Positions 7,923-16,686 of a stretch of 64,000 nucleotides of DNA are shown piece after piece; position 1 is the stretch's first letter; every line of letters starts with the position of its first letter. A program made the position numbers and the translations under genes. The stretch spans positions 1 to 64,000 of the forward strand of contig QZLA01000001.1 of NCBI GenBank assembly GCA_004796375.1, in the 5' to 3' direction. The stretch comes from Desulfobacteraceae bacterium. GTDB lineage: Bacteria; Desulfobacterota; Desulfobacteria; Desulfobacterales; Desulfobacteraceae. A model generated the notes under the pieces. That model had not been told where the DNA came from. It saw only the letters and a list, made by a program, of their open reading frames with translations, and made no database searches.

Positions 7923-8633
7923 TTACCCCACCTCCGGCATGCCCCTGTAGGCGCGCCGCTCAATCATTTTAATTCCGACATTGGACAGCAGGGTAACGAT
8001 CAGGTAAAGTAATCCGGCTGTACTGAAAAACAGGAAATAGGCTTTGGTGGCACCACCGGCCTGACGGGTGGCCAGTGTCAGCTCAGTAAAGCCGACAACC
8101 GCCAGCAGTGCGGTGTCCTTGGTGGCAATCAACCAAAGGTTGGACAGCCCGGGGATGGCATGGGGCAGCATGGCCGGCAGGGTGATGCGCCTGAGCAATA
8201 GCCCGGCACTCATCCCATAGGCCCGCCCGGCTTCGATCTGCCCGGGGTTAATGGCCTTGATTGCCCCGCGCAACACTTCCGTGGAGTAGGCACCCTGGAC
8301 CACGCCGATCACCATGATCCCGGCCACCAGTCCGTTAATGTCTACAGGTCTGGAGCCAAAGAGCACCAACAGCCGGTTCACAAGATCAGATCCCGCATAG
8401 AACAGGAGCACGATCAGCACCAACTCAGGAATCGCCCGGATCACTGTCGTATAGGTGTCCAGGATATCCCTCAACACAGGGCCGCCGTAGAGTTTGCCGA
8501 ATGCACCACCGATGCCGATCAGCAGGCCTAAGAAATACCCGCCAAACGCAACGGTCATGGACATGGCCAGTCCTTTCAATAAAAGCCCTCCCCAACCGGG
8601 TGGTGACAGGGCCAACAGTTCCAGGGCACTCAT
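7923..8633 (-). CDS. Amino-acid ABC transporter permease (HisQ/ArtQ type)
   Basis: A 236-residue integral membrane protein, second permease of the importer. Conserved features are IRAIPELVLIVLLFY near residues 65-80, the EVLRGAIKAINPGQIEAGRAYG EAA-type loop near residues 120-145, and five predicted membrane helices. It lies downstream of the binding-protein gene, separated by a 92-base gap holding a strong hairpin, and is almost contiguous with the next permease, so both should be made in equal amounts and below the binding protein. Confidence 0.92.
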   Translation of the reverse strand: MSALELLALSPPGWGGLLLKGLAMSMTVAFGGYFLGLLIGIGGAFGKLYGGPVLRDILDTYTTVIRAIPELVLIVLLFYAGSDLVNRLLVLFGSRPVDINGLVAGIMVIGVVQGAYSTEVLRGAIKAINPGQIEAGRAYGMSAGLLLRRITLPAMLPHAIPGLSNLWLIATKDTALLAVVGFTELTLATRQAGGATKAYFLFFSTAGLLYLIVTLLSNVGIKMIERRAYRGMPEVG

Positions 8634-8679
8634 GGTGTTAAAAATCTCCTCATCTTCGGTTCAGCCGCTTCATGGTGAA

Positions 8680-8704
8680 CAAGGGGCTGGCTGCCAGCCC
8701 CTTG
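8680..8704 (-). terminator. Intercistronic hairpin after the binding-protein gene
   Basis: An 11-bp perfect stem (CAAGGGGCTGG / CCAGCCCCTTG) with a three-base loop sits between the solute-binding-protein gene and the first permease gene. There is no T-run. Such hairpins commonly stabilise the upstream mRNA or attenuate read-through, giving more binding protein than membrane parts. Confidence 0.6.
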
Positions 8705-8725
8705 CATATTCAGATCCGGATGAGT

Positions 8726-9502
8726 TTATTTACCGTACACATCCACTTTAAAATATTTTTTGGTAATTGCCTGATATTTCCCATTGGCGCGGATCGCTTT
8801 GATGGCGGCATTAATTTTGGCTTTCAGTGCATCATTGCCTTTACGCATACCGACCCCGACTCCTTTTCCGAGGATTGCGGGATCATCAACAGCAGAACCT
8901 TTGAGATCGCAGCAGGACATTCCCTCTTTTGACTCAAGGAATTCCGCCATGGCCAGGGAATCCGCCTGTGTGGCGTCAATACGGCCGGAGATCAGGTCCT
9001 GGTTGATTTCATCCTGGGTCTGGTACTGTTTGATCTTGGAATCCTTGTAATGGGCAGCTGCATAAGCCGCATGGGTGGTGGCGGTCTGAACGCCGACAAT
9101 TTTGCCCTTGAGATCGGCCGGTGTCGGGCCGAATTTCATGTTTTTCTGGCCAACGATATAGGCGGGTGTGTTATAGTATTTGTCAGAAAAATCGATGGTT
9201 TTCAGACGCTCTGCAGTAATGGACATGGACCCGATGATCAGGTCAACCTTTTTGGACACCAGGGCCGGGATAATGCCGTCCCATGCAGTCGGGGCCAGCT
9301 CATAATCCAGTCCGGCTTCCGTGCAGATCGCTTCAATCATTTCAATCTCCCAGCCGGTCCAGGTACCGGATGCATCAGGTACGGTGAACGGGGGATAGGG
9401 TTCTGCACCAAAAGCAACCCGGACTTTGTCGGCATGGGCCATGCCGGCGGTAAAGGTTATCACCAATACAACCAGTAACAGTTTCTTGAATAATTGGAAC
9501 AT
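8726..9502 (-). CDS. Amino-acid ABC transporter periplasmic binding protein (SBP family 3)
   Basis: A 258-residue exported protein. The signal peptide (MFQLFKK then a hydrophobic stretch ending GMAHA) is followed by a family 3 solute-binding fold: VRVAFGAEPYPPFT, GWEIEMIEAIC, WDGIIPALVSKKVDLI, SMSITAERLKTIDFSDKYY. This last motif is the family signature, and the acidic patch resembles lysine/arginine/ornithine or histidine binders. A CC pair near residue 191 could be the disulfide partner of another Cys. Start chosen at the second ATG: AAAGGAG directly abuts the first. Probable ligand is a cationic or modified amino acid; this is inference. Confidence 0.92.
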   Translation of the reverse strand: MFQLFKKLLLVVLVITFTAGMAHADKVRVAFGAEPYPPFTVPDASGTWTGWEIEMIEAICTEAGLDYELAPTAWDGIIPALVSKKVDLIIGSMSITAERLKTIDFSDKYYNTPAYIVGQKNMKFGPTPADLKGKIVGVQTATTHAAYAAAHYKDSKIKQYQTQDEINQDLISGRIDATQADSLAMAEFLESKEGMSCCDLKGSAVDDPAILGKGVGVGMRKGNDALKAKINAAIKAIRANGKYQAITKKYFKVDVYGK

Positions 9503-9547
9503 CTTCATCTCCTTTGCGTTCTTCGTTATGGTATACATGGAGCCCGA

Positions 9548-10336
9548 TCAACCGATCGAGCTTATAAACCGTCTTAAGTGTTCTGATTTTGGTGCGCTGA
9601 ACAGGATCTTGGGATCTCCCTGCTCTTCAATGATGCCGTCATTGAGAAAGATAATCCGGTCTGCCACTTCCTGGGCAAACTTCATTTCATGGGTAACGAT
9701 CAGCATGGTCCGGCCCTCTTTGGCCAGGTCACCGATGACAGACAGCACCTCTCCGATCAATTCGGGATCCAACGCGGATGTCGGCTCGTCAAACAGCATG
9801 ACCTCCGGCTCTATGGCAAGGGCCCGGGCAATGGCTGCCCGCTGCTGCTGGCCACCGGAAAGGAATGCCGGGTAGGTGTCCCGCTTTTCATACAGCCCGA
9901 CCCGATGTAAAAGCGAGTCTGCCATCTCCACAGCTTCAGCCTTGCTGCGCCCGAGCACATGGACCGGCACCTCGATGACGTTTTCGAGCAGGTTCATATG
10001 CTGCCAGAGGTTGAAGCTCTGGAAAACCATGGCCAGCCGTGTCCGTATTCGCCTGATCTGGTCCTGGTTGGCCGGTTTGAGCCCGCCCTTTCCATCGCTC
10101 TTGAGCTCAATGGCTTCACCATGAACCTTGATCGTCCCTTTAGTGGGCGTTTCCAGCATATTGATACACCTGAGCATGGTTGATTTACCGGAACCGCTGC
10201 CCCCGATGATGGCGATCACCTCTCCCTGGTGGGCCGTTACGGAGACCCCTTTAAGCACTTCAACCGAATCAAATGATTTGTGAAGATCGATGACCTCAAT
10301 CGCCTTTTCCAAGCCCGCCTTGTCTGAACCTGCCAT
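9548..10336 (-). CDS. Amino-acid ABC transporter ATP-binding protein (HisP/GlnQ type)
   Basis: A 262-residue ABC ATPase. Walker A GGSGSGKST, Q-loop VFQSFNLWQH, signature LSGGQQQR, Walker B VMLFDEP and the switch H in THEM are all intact, and the C-terminal length matches HisP. I start at MAGSDKAG, which has GAGG six bases upstream; a 29-residue N-terminal extension would be possible but lacks an RBS. It is the first gene of the five-gene minus-strand unit (ATPase, binding protein, two permeases, M20 hydrolase), an order less common than binding protein first. A TGTATACA octamer at 10383-10390 upstream could be a regulatory site. Confidence 0.93.
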   Translation of the reverse strand: MAGSDKAGLEKAIEVIDLHKSFDSVEVLKGVSVTAHQGEVIAIIGGSGSGKSTMLRCINMLETPTKGTIKVHGEAIELKSDGKGGLKPANQDQIRRIRTRLAMVFQSFNLWQHMNLLENVIEVPVHVLGRSKAEAVEMADSLLHRVGLYEKRDTYPAFLSGGQQQRAAIARALAIEPEVMLFDEPTSALDPELIGEVLSVIGDLAKEGRTMLIVTHEMKFAQEVADRIIFLNDGIIEEQGDPKILFSAPKSEHLRRFISSIG

Positions 10337-10470
10337 ACACGCCTCGCTGTTGAAGGATGATCTGCACACGGCCCCACCCTTTGTATACATTTTTTGTTTT
10401 CTTTTATTGCACTCAGTTAGCACCCCAACTGGAGTTTGTCAATGATATTTTTGATCCGGAATCCGAAACC

Positions 10471-12039
10471 TTAGATGGATGATCTTTTCCTGCCCAAAGG
10501 AAGACAAATGGAAAATGTTGCACCCTTCCCGGGAACAGATTCAACATCAATGATTCCCCCATGATTTTCAGCAATGATAAAATAGGATATACTCATCCCC
10601 AACCCGGTCCCAACACCGACCGGTTTGGTGGTGAAAAACGGCTCAAACACCCGTTTTTGGATCGAAGGGTCCATACCCGGCCCATTGTCGCCGACCTTTA
10701 CGCGCACCATACGGCTCTCTGGCTGATAGTTTACAGCCAGTGTCAGAAGCGGTTGGTCAGTACTGGACTCCTGCATGGCCTCGGCCGCATTTTTGAGAAT
10801 ATTTAAAAACACCTGCTGGATCTTGGCCCCTTCACAAGCTACCGGAGGCACGCCGGGCTCATAGTGTTTTTCAACGGCGATATTTCTGAAATCATAATGC
10901 TTCTTCAAATCAAAATCCGTACCGGCCAACTCAAGGGTTTTATCCAGCAGATCGGCCAGGTCATAGGTGGATACGCCGTTATCTTTCTTCCTGGCAAAGC
11001 TGAGCATATTATCCACAATATCCGCCATACGCCGCCCGGACTCGCGGATGGCCGTGGCCATTTTGAGAATATCCCGTCGCTCAAGGAATTGCTGGAGATC
11101 CTCCATGGCAAAGCCGGATGTAAGGGCGGCTTCCTGGTTGGCCGGCATGTGGATATCGGTGAGCCGTTTGATCATCACCTCTGCACTCTGGATCATGCCG
11201 GCCAGGGGGTTGTTGATCTCATGGGCCATCCCTGCGGCAAGCCCGCCGATGGATACCATCTTTTCGGATTGCACCACCATCTCCTGGGATCGTTTCAACT
11301 CTGTAATATCCCGGGTGACGGACAGAAACACCTCTTCGCCCTGGATGGTCAGAACCCTGGCAGACATCAAGCCGCTCCGAATTTCCCCCGCCTTGGTCAT
11401 GAAAAGGGCCTCAAGGTTTTTCACGCTGCCCTGTGTTTTCAGTCCTTCGATCAAGCGTCCACGGTCGGTAAGATCCTTCCAGATTCGAATATCAAAGGGT
11501 GTTTTACCGATCACATCATCCCGTGTATATCCGCTTAGGACCGTAAACCCCTCATTGATATCAATGAACATGCCGTCAGAGAGCCGGTTGAGGCTGATAC
11601 CGTCCGGTGAGGTCTGAAACGCCTGGCGAAATCGTTCCTCGCTGTCCAGCAGTGCCTGGTATGTCTCTTTAAGTTCAGTAATATCCCGGGTCATCCCCTC
11701 AACACCCTGGATGTTCCCGTCTTTGTCCGTGAAGAATCTCGCTGTGGTGGATGCCCACCAGACAGAGCCGTCCCTCCGTTTCAGCCTGGCTTCAAAATCC
11801 TTTACAAATCCGTCTTTTTTGAGCTTCTCAAGAAAGGACTGGCGCTCTTCAGGATAAAGGTAGACCTCCTGGGCCATGTCCATCCCATGAGCCTCTTGTG
11901 CCGTATACCCTGATAACCGGGCAACCGAGGGAGAGATATAGATGATTTTACCTTCAAGGTCGGTGCGGTAAAACAGGTCTGGGCTGTTCTCGACCAAAGA
12001 GCTGAATATTTCCAGGTCACGGGCACTCCGCTCAACCAT
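10471..12039 (-). CDS. Soluble PAS-PAS sensor histidine kinase
   Basis: A 522-residue kinase without membrane segments. Two PAS domains (about residues 10-125, LVENSPDLFYRTDLEGKI, and 132-250, FQTSPDGISLN) each end in a PAC-like DITELK motif. The HisKA domain has the phosphorylated H in GMAHEINNPLAG, and the HATPase domain has N, GDNGPGM, and GTGLGMSIS boxes. An insert between H-box and N-box (residues about 310-345) is typical of PAS kinases in this phylum. No response regulator lies next to it, so its partner is elsewhere. The position just upstream of the amino-acid importer genes, same strand and 134 bases away, could make it their regulator, but this is weak. Confidence 0.9.
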   Translation of the reverse strand: MVERSARDLEIFSSLVENSPDLFYRTDLEGKIIYISPSVARLSGYTAQEAHGMDMAQEVYLYPEERQSFLEKLKKDGFVKDFEARLKRRDGSVWWASTTARFFTDKDGNIQGVEGMTRDITELKETYQALLDSEERFRQAFQTSPDGISLNRLSDGMFIDINEGFTVLSGYTRDDVIGKTPFDIRIWKDLTDRGRLIEGLKTQGSVKNLEALFMTKAGEIRSGLMSARVLTIQGEEVFLSVTRDITELKRSQEMVVQSEKMVSIGGLAAGMAHEINNPLAGMIQSAEVMIKRLTDIHMPANQEAALTSGFAMEDLQQFLERRDILKMATAIRESGRRMADIVDNMLSFARKKDNGVSTYDLADLLDKTLELAGTDFDLKKHYDFRNIAVEKHYEPGVPPVACEGAKIQQVFLNILKNAAEAMQESSTDQPLLTLAVNYQPESRMVRVKVGDNGPGMDPSIQKRVFEPFFTTKPVGVGTGLGMSISYFIIAENHGGIIDVESVPGKGATFSICLPLGRKRSSI

Positions 12040-12166
12040 TTTGTCTAGGTTCCCCCTTTAACCATTCCGTCTGAGACTGATTCTGGCCCGCACGTTCAAC
12101 CCGGCCGGTGTCATCATCTTGCCTACAATAGAACCAAATTGCTTAGAAAGTCAAAAGAAAATCCGC

Positions 12167-12505
12167 TCAAAGCAGTTTTGTCCCCAAAGGGACCTCTTTG
12201 TCGGGAGTACAAAGAACCACATCACCACCCTCATCATGAAACCCGGTCACCAGACACTGGGACATGACAGGACCGATTTGCTTTTCAGGAAAATTCACCA
12301 CAGCCACCACCAGCCGCCCCTCAAGATCCTCAGGGGAATAATGGGCTGTGATCTGGGCACTTGCTTTTTTAATTCCAATGTCTGGGCCGAAATCCACTTT
12401 CAGGATATAGGCCGGTTTTCTGGCCTCGGGAAAATGGTCAGCCGAAATCACCCGCCCCACGCGAATCTCCACCTTTAAAAAATCATCAAAACTGATGGTA
12501 TCCAT
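12167..12505 (-). CDS. csaA: CsaA-type tRNA-binding-domain protein
   Basis: A 112-residue stand-alone OB-fold protein of the CsaA / EMAP-II-like tRNA-binding family. It begins MDTISFDDFLKVEIRVGRV, and later holds ADHFPEARKPAYIL and KKASAQIT and NFPEKQIGP, the segments that line the RNA-binding surface and dimer interface. CsaA has been described as an export-related chaperone, and the fold binds tRNA. Full family length. It precedes the amidohydrolase gene on the opposite orientation of transcription flow (both minus strand, csaA downstream by 27 bases), so the two may be one transcript. Confidence 0.9.
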   Translation of the reverse strand: MDTISFDDFLKVEIRVGRVISADHFPEARKPAYILKVDFGPDIGIKKASAQITAHYSPEDLEGRLVVAVVNFPEKQIGPVMSQCLVTGFHDEGGDVVLCTPDKEVPLGTKLL

Positions 12506-12532
12506 CTGGTTATCCTTTAATAATCGATTGAT

Positions 12533-13456
12533 TTACCCCACCTTCCCGATGTTGAAGAATTCAACTGCATTTTTCCACAACAATTGCTCCAGGCGCCCAG
12601 GCGCCAGGCTCAGTGCCTCAATCAGGCGCAGTTCCCGGTCCCATGCAAAGGGGATGTTGGGAAAATCAGATCCGTACATGACCCGGTCACTGCGGTAGTC
12701 GGACAGATCCTTACGGCCCTCGATGGGAAGGTAATCGGTCAGGGCCATGGATGTGTCCAGCCACAGGTTGTCATGGGATTCAATCAAATCGGCGTATTGG
12801 TCCAGTTCGTCCATTCCCAGGTGCGGTACACACACCTTGAGACCTGGGAACTGCCGGATCACCTTTTCGATGATGCGATATTCGCACAACTCATGGGGAT
12901 CGCAGCTGTATGAGGGGCTCTTCGGCTCCCGGCCAGCATGAATGACCAGTGGTTTTTCATAGCGGCTGCAGCACTCATAGATCTCCTCAATCCTGTTCCC
13001 GGTCAGTTCAAAACACTGCACATGGACATGGAGCTTTACACCGCCAAGCCCCAGGTCAAACCCCTGTTTCAAAATCTGGGCCGCACCCTTCTCCCCCGGA
13101 AAAACCGTGGCCATGCCTGTTAACCGCCCCTTAAACTGCTTCACCAGATCCGCCATATAGGCATTGAGATCCCCGGCAATCCCGGGTTTATGGGCATACT
13201 GCAGCCCGACGACATGATCCACCCCGCGCGCGAGCAAAAACTTCACAAGCTTTTGTGAATCCATCCGGTACCGAACGGGCCAGCCAAACTGATCAAACCA
13301 GGTCCACACCGCCTTGAACAGTTTGGGCGGGAACAGGTGGACATGGGCATCAATGACCCGGTTGAACCGTTTTGGAACTGATGTTCCCTCAGGATCATTC
13401 AGTGCCGGTAACGGGGATGTCAGCGCACCTTGTTTTTCCAATGTAGTTCTCTCCAT
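12533..13456 (-). CDS. Amidohydrolase-family (amidohydrolase 2) metal-dependent hydrolase
   Basis: A 307-residue TIM-barrel hydrolase. The metal-binding HxH is in VIDAHVHLFPP near residue 38; later metal or catalytic residues are in LHVHVQCFE, KPLVIHAGR (His), VCVPHLGMDE (His) and MYGSDFPNIP (Asp). This pattern matches amidohydrolase 2 (ACMS decarboxylase-like) proteins, which act on C-C or C-N bonds in small cyclic or acyl substrates; the substrate is unknown. No signal peptide. It shares its strand with csaA downstream and the acetyltransferase upstream, 33 bases away. Confidence 0.85.
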   Translation of the reverse strand: MERTTLEKQGALTSPLPALNDPEGTSVPKRFNRVIDAHVHLFPPKLFKAVWTWFDQFGWPVRYRMDSQKLVKFLLARGVDHVVGLQYAHKPGIAGDLNAYMADLVKQFKGRLTGMATVFPGEKGAAQILKQGFDLGLGGVKLHVHVQCFELTGNRIEEIYECCSRYEKPLVIHAGREPKSPSYSCDPHELCEYRIIEKVIRQFPGLKVCVPHLGMDELDQYADLIESHDNLWLDTSMALTDYLPIEGRKDLSDYRSDRVMYGSDFPNIPFAWDRELRLIEALSLAPGRLEQLLWKNAVEFFNIGKVG

Positions 13457-13489
13457 GTTTATTCCGGAATGAACGTCGTCATCAATTGA

Positions 13490-14344
13490 TCATCCGAAAT
13501 TTCCCGAAATCCTTGAGTATATCTTTTCAGGCGCCCAGGCAATCCCGTCTCCTTTGATCATTCGTGAACACCGGGACACCTCCTTGAAACCGTTTTCAAT
13601 GAGAAACTGCCTCCCGCTTTGATTCTCCTGGGGCAGAACTGCGGAATTCACTGTGGCATACTTCAACTCCATGAGCGCCAGGCCTGCCGCATCATCATCC
13701 GCAATAATGGGCCCACCTTTAAAGCCGGGGATATAAAACCCTGCCAGGATGTGATCTCGAACGGCCAGTTTGGCCCGGGGCAGATAACGGTCAAGAATGA
13801 GCTGCCGGTCCTCCCCACAGATCTGTTCATCCAAACTGAATAAACGGCCTTTCCATTGAGGCGTGAAATCGATGATGTTCAATCCGCTGCCGGAAAGCTC
13901 CGGGTCGAATGGGTTTGGCTGGCCCGTGTTTTGTGCCTGACCCGGTGGTTTACGCTCAAAGAACAGGTATTGACCGACCCTGCGGAAACCGAACTTTTTG
14001 TACACCGGTTCACCCAGCTGTGTTGCGATCAAGAGGACAGGGCCTTCAGGGGCCAGGGTCAGTCCCTGCATCAAATGATCGACGATTCTATACCCAAGCC
14101 CCTGGTTCCTGAACGGTTCACCCACGATGATATGGGCCAGCCACTTGGTTCGCCCCAGATCGATGACCGCGCCGATGCCGACAAGCACCTGGTTCACCTC
14201 CAGCTTGACAAGCTCACAGAACCATGCATCCAGATAGAACCGGATGTCCGGTTCCAGATCCCCCCACCCTTCCGGCCGCAGCGGAACAATATCGGGCAGG
14301 TCATCATGGGATGCTTTGCTGATCTTTAAATGTCCCAGACTCAT
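13490..14344 (-). CDS. GNAT-family N-acetyltransferase with a C-terminal YitH-like domain
   Basis: A 284-residue protein with two halves. Residues 1-135 are a GNAT domain with the acetyl-CoA loop in PFRNQGLGYRIVDHL; residues about 150-284 look like the second acetyltransferase-like domain (Acetyltransf_18) found in YitH-type proteins, with a conserved SRCSRMIKG motif near the end. The start at MSLGHLKIS has AAGGAG upstream, which excludes a 27-residue extension. Substrate is unknown; neighbours do not help. Confidence 0.8.
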   Translation of the reverse strand: MSLGHLKISKASHDDLPDIVPLRPEGWGDLEPDIRFYLDAWFCELVKLEVNQVLVGIGAVIDLGRTKWLAHIIVGEPFRNQGLGYRIVDHLMQGLTLAPEGPVLLIATQLGEPVYKKFGFRRVGQYLFFERKPPGQAQNTGQPNPFDPELSGSGLNIIDFTPQWKGRLFSLDEQICGEDRQLILDRYLPRAKLAVRDHILAGFYIPGFKGGPIIADDDAAGLALMELKYATVNSAVLPQENQSGRQFLIENGFKEVSRCSRMIKGDGIAWAPEKIYSRISGNFG

Positions 14345-14556
14345 GTGCTCCTTATCAAACAGACTCAAACAGGCCTTGAATGAATCAAACCATGTATTGT
14401 TAATCAATTTCAGGGATCGAATCAAGTAAACATTTCCTTTTCACACCGGTTCCAGCTGTGTCTTGTCAAACAGCGGTGATAAATGGTATGAATTCATACC
14501 GGATATCAACGGCCGGCTGCGGCTGTTAACCATCAATGGATCATTTGGAGAAAAAA

Positions 14557-15039
14557 ATGAAAGTTCTCGTACTGTATTATTCCAAGGGCGGAAATACCCG
14601 TAAGCTTGCCCAGGGGATTCTTGAGGGGATTCAAGAGGTCGAGGGAGTTGAAGGGATCATGAAAAATACCGAAGAGGTGACCAAGGATGATTTCCTGGAA
14701 GCCGGGGGCCTCATTGTCGGTTCCCCTGTATATTTCGGCACCATGGCAGCACAGCTTAAAACTGTGCTGGATCAGTTCATCTCTGTCAGGCGCAAGATGG
14801 AGGGAAAAATCGGGGCGGCATTTACCACATCCGGAGACGCCACCGGCGGCAAGGAAACCACCATAATGTCCATCATCCAGGCCCTGTTGATTTACGGCAT
14901 GGTGATCACGGGTGATCCCATGTCTGCCACCGGTCATTACGGTGTGGCATGTGTGGGCGCACCGGATGAGAAAACCCTTTCCAATGCCAACAAACTCGGA
15001 CAGCGTGTGGCCCAGCTGGCACTGAAACTTGCCGATTAG
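14557..15039 (+). CDS. Flavodoxin / WrbA-like NAD(P)H:quinone oxidoreductase
   Basis: A 160-residue flavodoxin-fold protein. The FMN phosphate loop is YYSKGGNTRKLA at residues 8-19; GSPVYFGTMAAQLK and TTSGDATGGKET mark the isoalloxazine-binding loops, as in WrbA and multimeric flavodoxins. It could reduce quinones by two electrons or act as an electron carrier. TTTGGAG seven bases before the ATG sets the start; an upstream in-frame ATG lacks a site. The next gene begins 20 bases later on the same strand. Confidence 0.88.
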   Translation: MKVLVLYYSKGGNTRKLAQGILEGIQEVEGVEGIMKNTEEVTKDDFLEAGGLIVGSPVYFGTMAAQLKTVLDQFISVRRKMEGKIGAAFTTSGDATGGKETTIMSIIQALLIYGMVITGDPMSATGHYGVACVGAPDEKTLSNANKLGQRVAQLALKLAD

Positions 15040-15059
15040 ATCCTGCCATCTGCCGGGCC

Positions 15060-15791
15060 GTGAAAGATATCATTACAGACCGGAAAAAGGACCCGTTGGG
15101 CACCATGATACTGGACCACCTCAACGGGGCCCCCAAGGCCTGTGTTGAGGTGGAATCCCATACCCTTGACATATGGGAAATGAGCGGAAGGGTCATGTGC
15201 AGACCGTTTACCCGGATGAACCGCATCGAGCAGCGGGCACTGAAACTGTGCCGGGGCAGAATCCTTGATATCGGCGCCGGCAGCGGTACCCACACCCTGT
15301 ATCTCCAGCAGAGAAAACAGGATGTCACAGCCATCGACATCTCCCCGGGGTGTGTGGCTGCCATGCAGCAGCAAGGGGTGAAGCAGGTCAGGCACCAGAA
15401 TCTGTTCGACATCAAGGCACAACAGTTCGATACCCTGCTCATGTTGATGAACGGATTGGGGATCTGCGGATCCATTGAAGGGCTGAACCTGTTTTTTCAA
15501 TTCATCCCCGAAATTCTTGAACCCGGCGGCCAGGTCCTGGCCGACTCCACAGATCTGGCACACCTCTATGACGTGGATCATCCCGGAGATGATTACTACG
15601 GGGAGACCTGTTTCATCATGTCTTATCAGGGGATCAGGTCAGATCCCTTTGACTGGCTCTATATCGATTTTGAGACCCTGGAATACTATGCCGAATTCCA
15701 TGGTCTGCCCTGCGAAAAGCTGCTGGGTGATAAAACCGGTAAATTCCTGGCAAGGATCACCCTTTCCGGGGGTGACCTTTCCGGAGGTTAA
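15060..15791 (+). CDS. Class I SAM-dependent methyltransferase
   Basis: A 243-residue protein beginning at GTG. The SAM-binding motif I is ILDIGAGSGTHTLYL near residues 68-82, motif II TAIDISPG follows, and a motif IV-like TLLMLMNGLG lies near residue 130. It belongs to the broad Methyltransf_25/11 group; the acceptor is unknown. No strong ribosome site precedes the GTG, so a start a few codons later (for example the Met 16 residues in) is possible. Probably co-transcribed with the flavodoxin-like gene. Confidence 0.82.
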   Translation: MKDIITDRKKDPLGTMILDHLNGAPKACVEVESHTLDIWEMSGRVMCRPFTRMNRIEQRALKLCRGRILDIGAGSGTHTLYLQQRKQDVTAIDISPGCVAAMQQQGVKQVRHQNLFDIKAQQFDTLLMLMNGLGICGSIEGLNLFFQFIPEILEPGGQVLADSTDLAHLYDVDHPGDDYYGETCFIMSYQGIRSDPFDWLYIDFETLEYYAEFHGLPCEKLLGDKTGKFLARITLSGGDLSGG

Positions 15792-15853
15792 ATCAAACGG
15801 TTCTATCACCCTGAAGCAGGCAGACGGAATCGTGAGTTCTAGGATCTAAGGGA

Positions 15854-16063
15854 TCAGTCCTGGTATTTGAATGACAGCCTCAAATTGGTCCGGAACTGCG
15901 CAGGCTTGCCATCTTCAATTTTGACATCCAGTTTCTGGACTTCGGCAATCCTCAAGTCCCTGAGTGATCCTGAAGCCTTTTCTATGGCCTTGGTGGCGGC
16001 ATCTTCCCAGGATGTGTTGCTGGAACCGACAAGATCGATGATTTTGTAAACACTATCAGCCAT
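15854..16063 (-). CDS. Dodecin
   Basis: A 69-residue dodecin. It has the family pattern: VYKIIDLVGSS, SWEDAATKAIEKAS, LRIAEVQKLDVKIEDG and a closing LRLSFKYQ. The Trp in SWEDA is the conserved flavin-stacking residue. Dodecins form hollow 12-mers that store and buffer flavins (riboflavin, FMN or FAD). RBS AGGAGGTGA is strong. It is a single-gene unit converging with the methyltransferase gene. Confidence 0.95.
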   Translation of the reverse strand: MADSVYKIIDLVGSSNTSWEDAATKAIEKASGSLRDLRIAEVQKLDVKIEDGKPAQFRTNLRLSFKYQD

Positions 16064-16686
16064 GATTCACCTCCTACAATCGTTAAAGATTTAAATGGAA
16101 ATAATACGCATGAAACCGATGAGCGTGAGAAACAGATCTGAAAAATGCAGGGCAGCATTCTTGTGAGAGATAATCATTGATTATATAAAAATACCCCGGG
16201 TTGTCAAACGAATTATATGCCCAAGCACAAATTGTTCCTTGCAATTACGATATGACCCGTTATAATAAATTTTAACAGCAACCCCAAAATTTTATAATAC
16301 AACCTCTCAGTATAGTGTACTCGTGATTCGGTAGCCCGGGACCACTGCCTGCAGTTTTGTGGTTGTCTGCACAGCGGATACCATAATGGTAACCAATGGA
16401 TGATCCGTCTTTTCATACCATTGCTGCCGGACCTGTTTTCCGGGCATGGCACAGTGAGTGAAACAGGAGAATGAACAAAAATCGTCACAAAAAGGGGACA
16501 CAATTTGGCAGCAACGCGGCAAAATTTAATGGCACGAGTATTGCTTGACACCAACACATACAATCAGAATAGACTTTGAAATCAAACCATTAGAACAATA
16601 GCCGTCTGTCCCGGAAACGACGAGCATCAAAATTGCAGTGTCATTACCCGTAACCGTAACACCGTTTGTTCCGATGGGGGGTCATA
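16064..16686. other. Non-coding interval carrying the minor-pilin promoter
   Basis: These 623 bases separate the dodecin gene from the pilin operon, which diverge. No convincing gene is visible; open frames here lack ribosome sites. The left third is AT-rich and probably holds the dodecin promoter. The right part holds a sigma-54 promoter at 16530-16545 and about 140 bases of untranslated leader; the intervening 300 bases are the expected place for an enhancer-binding-protein site, though I cannot pick out a clear repeated element. Confidence 0.6.
16530..16545 (+). promoter_or_regulatory. Sigma-54 (RpoN) -24/-12 promoter of the pilin operon
   Basis: TGGCACG, four bases, then TTGCT is an exact match to the RpoN consensus TGGCAYG-N4-TTGCW. 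Transcription should start about 12 bases after the TTGCT, near 16557, giving a leader of about 130 bases before the first pilin gene. Sigma-54 control needs an enhancer-binding activator (PilR-like), which is not in the window. Confidence 0.85.

Noticed and set aside
10864-11617. Plus-strand frames of 216-224 codons opposite the histidine kinase
   Set aside because: They overlap the HisKA and PAS coding region in antisense and have no ribosome site.
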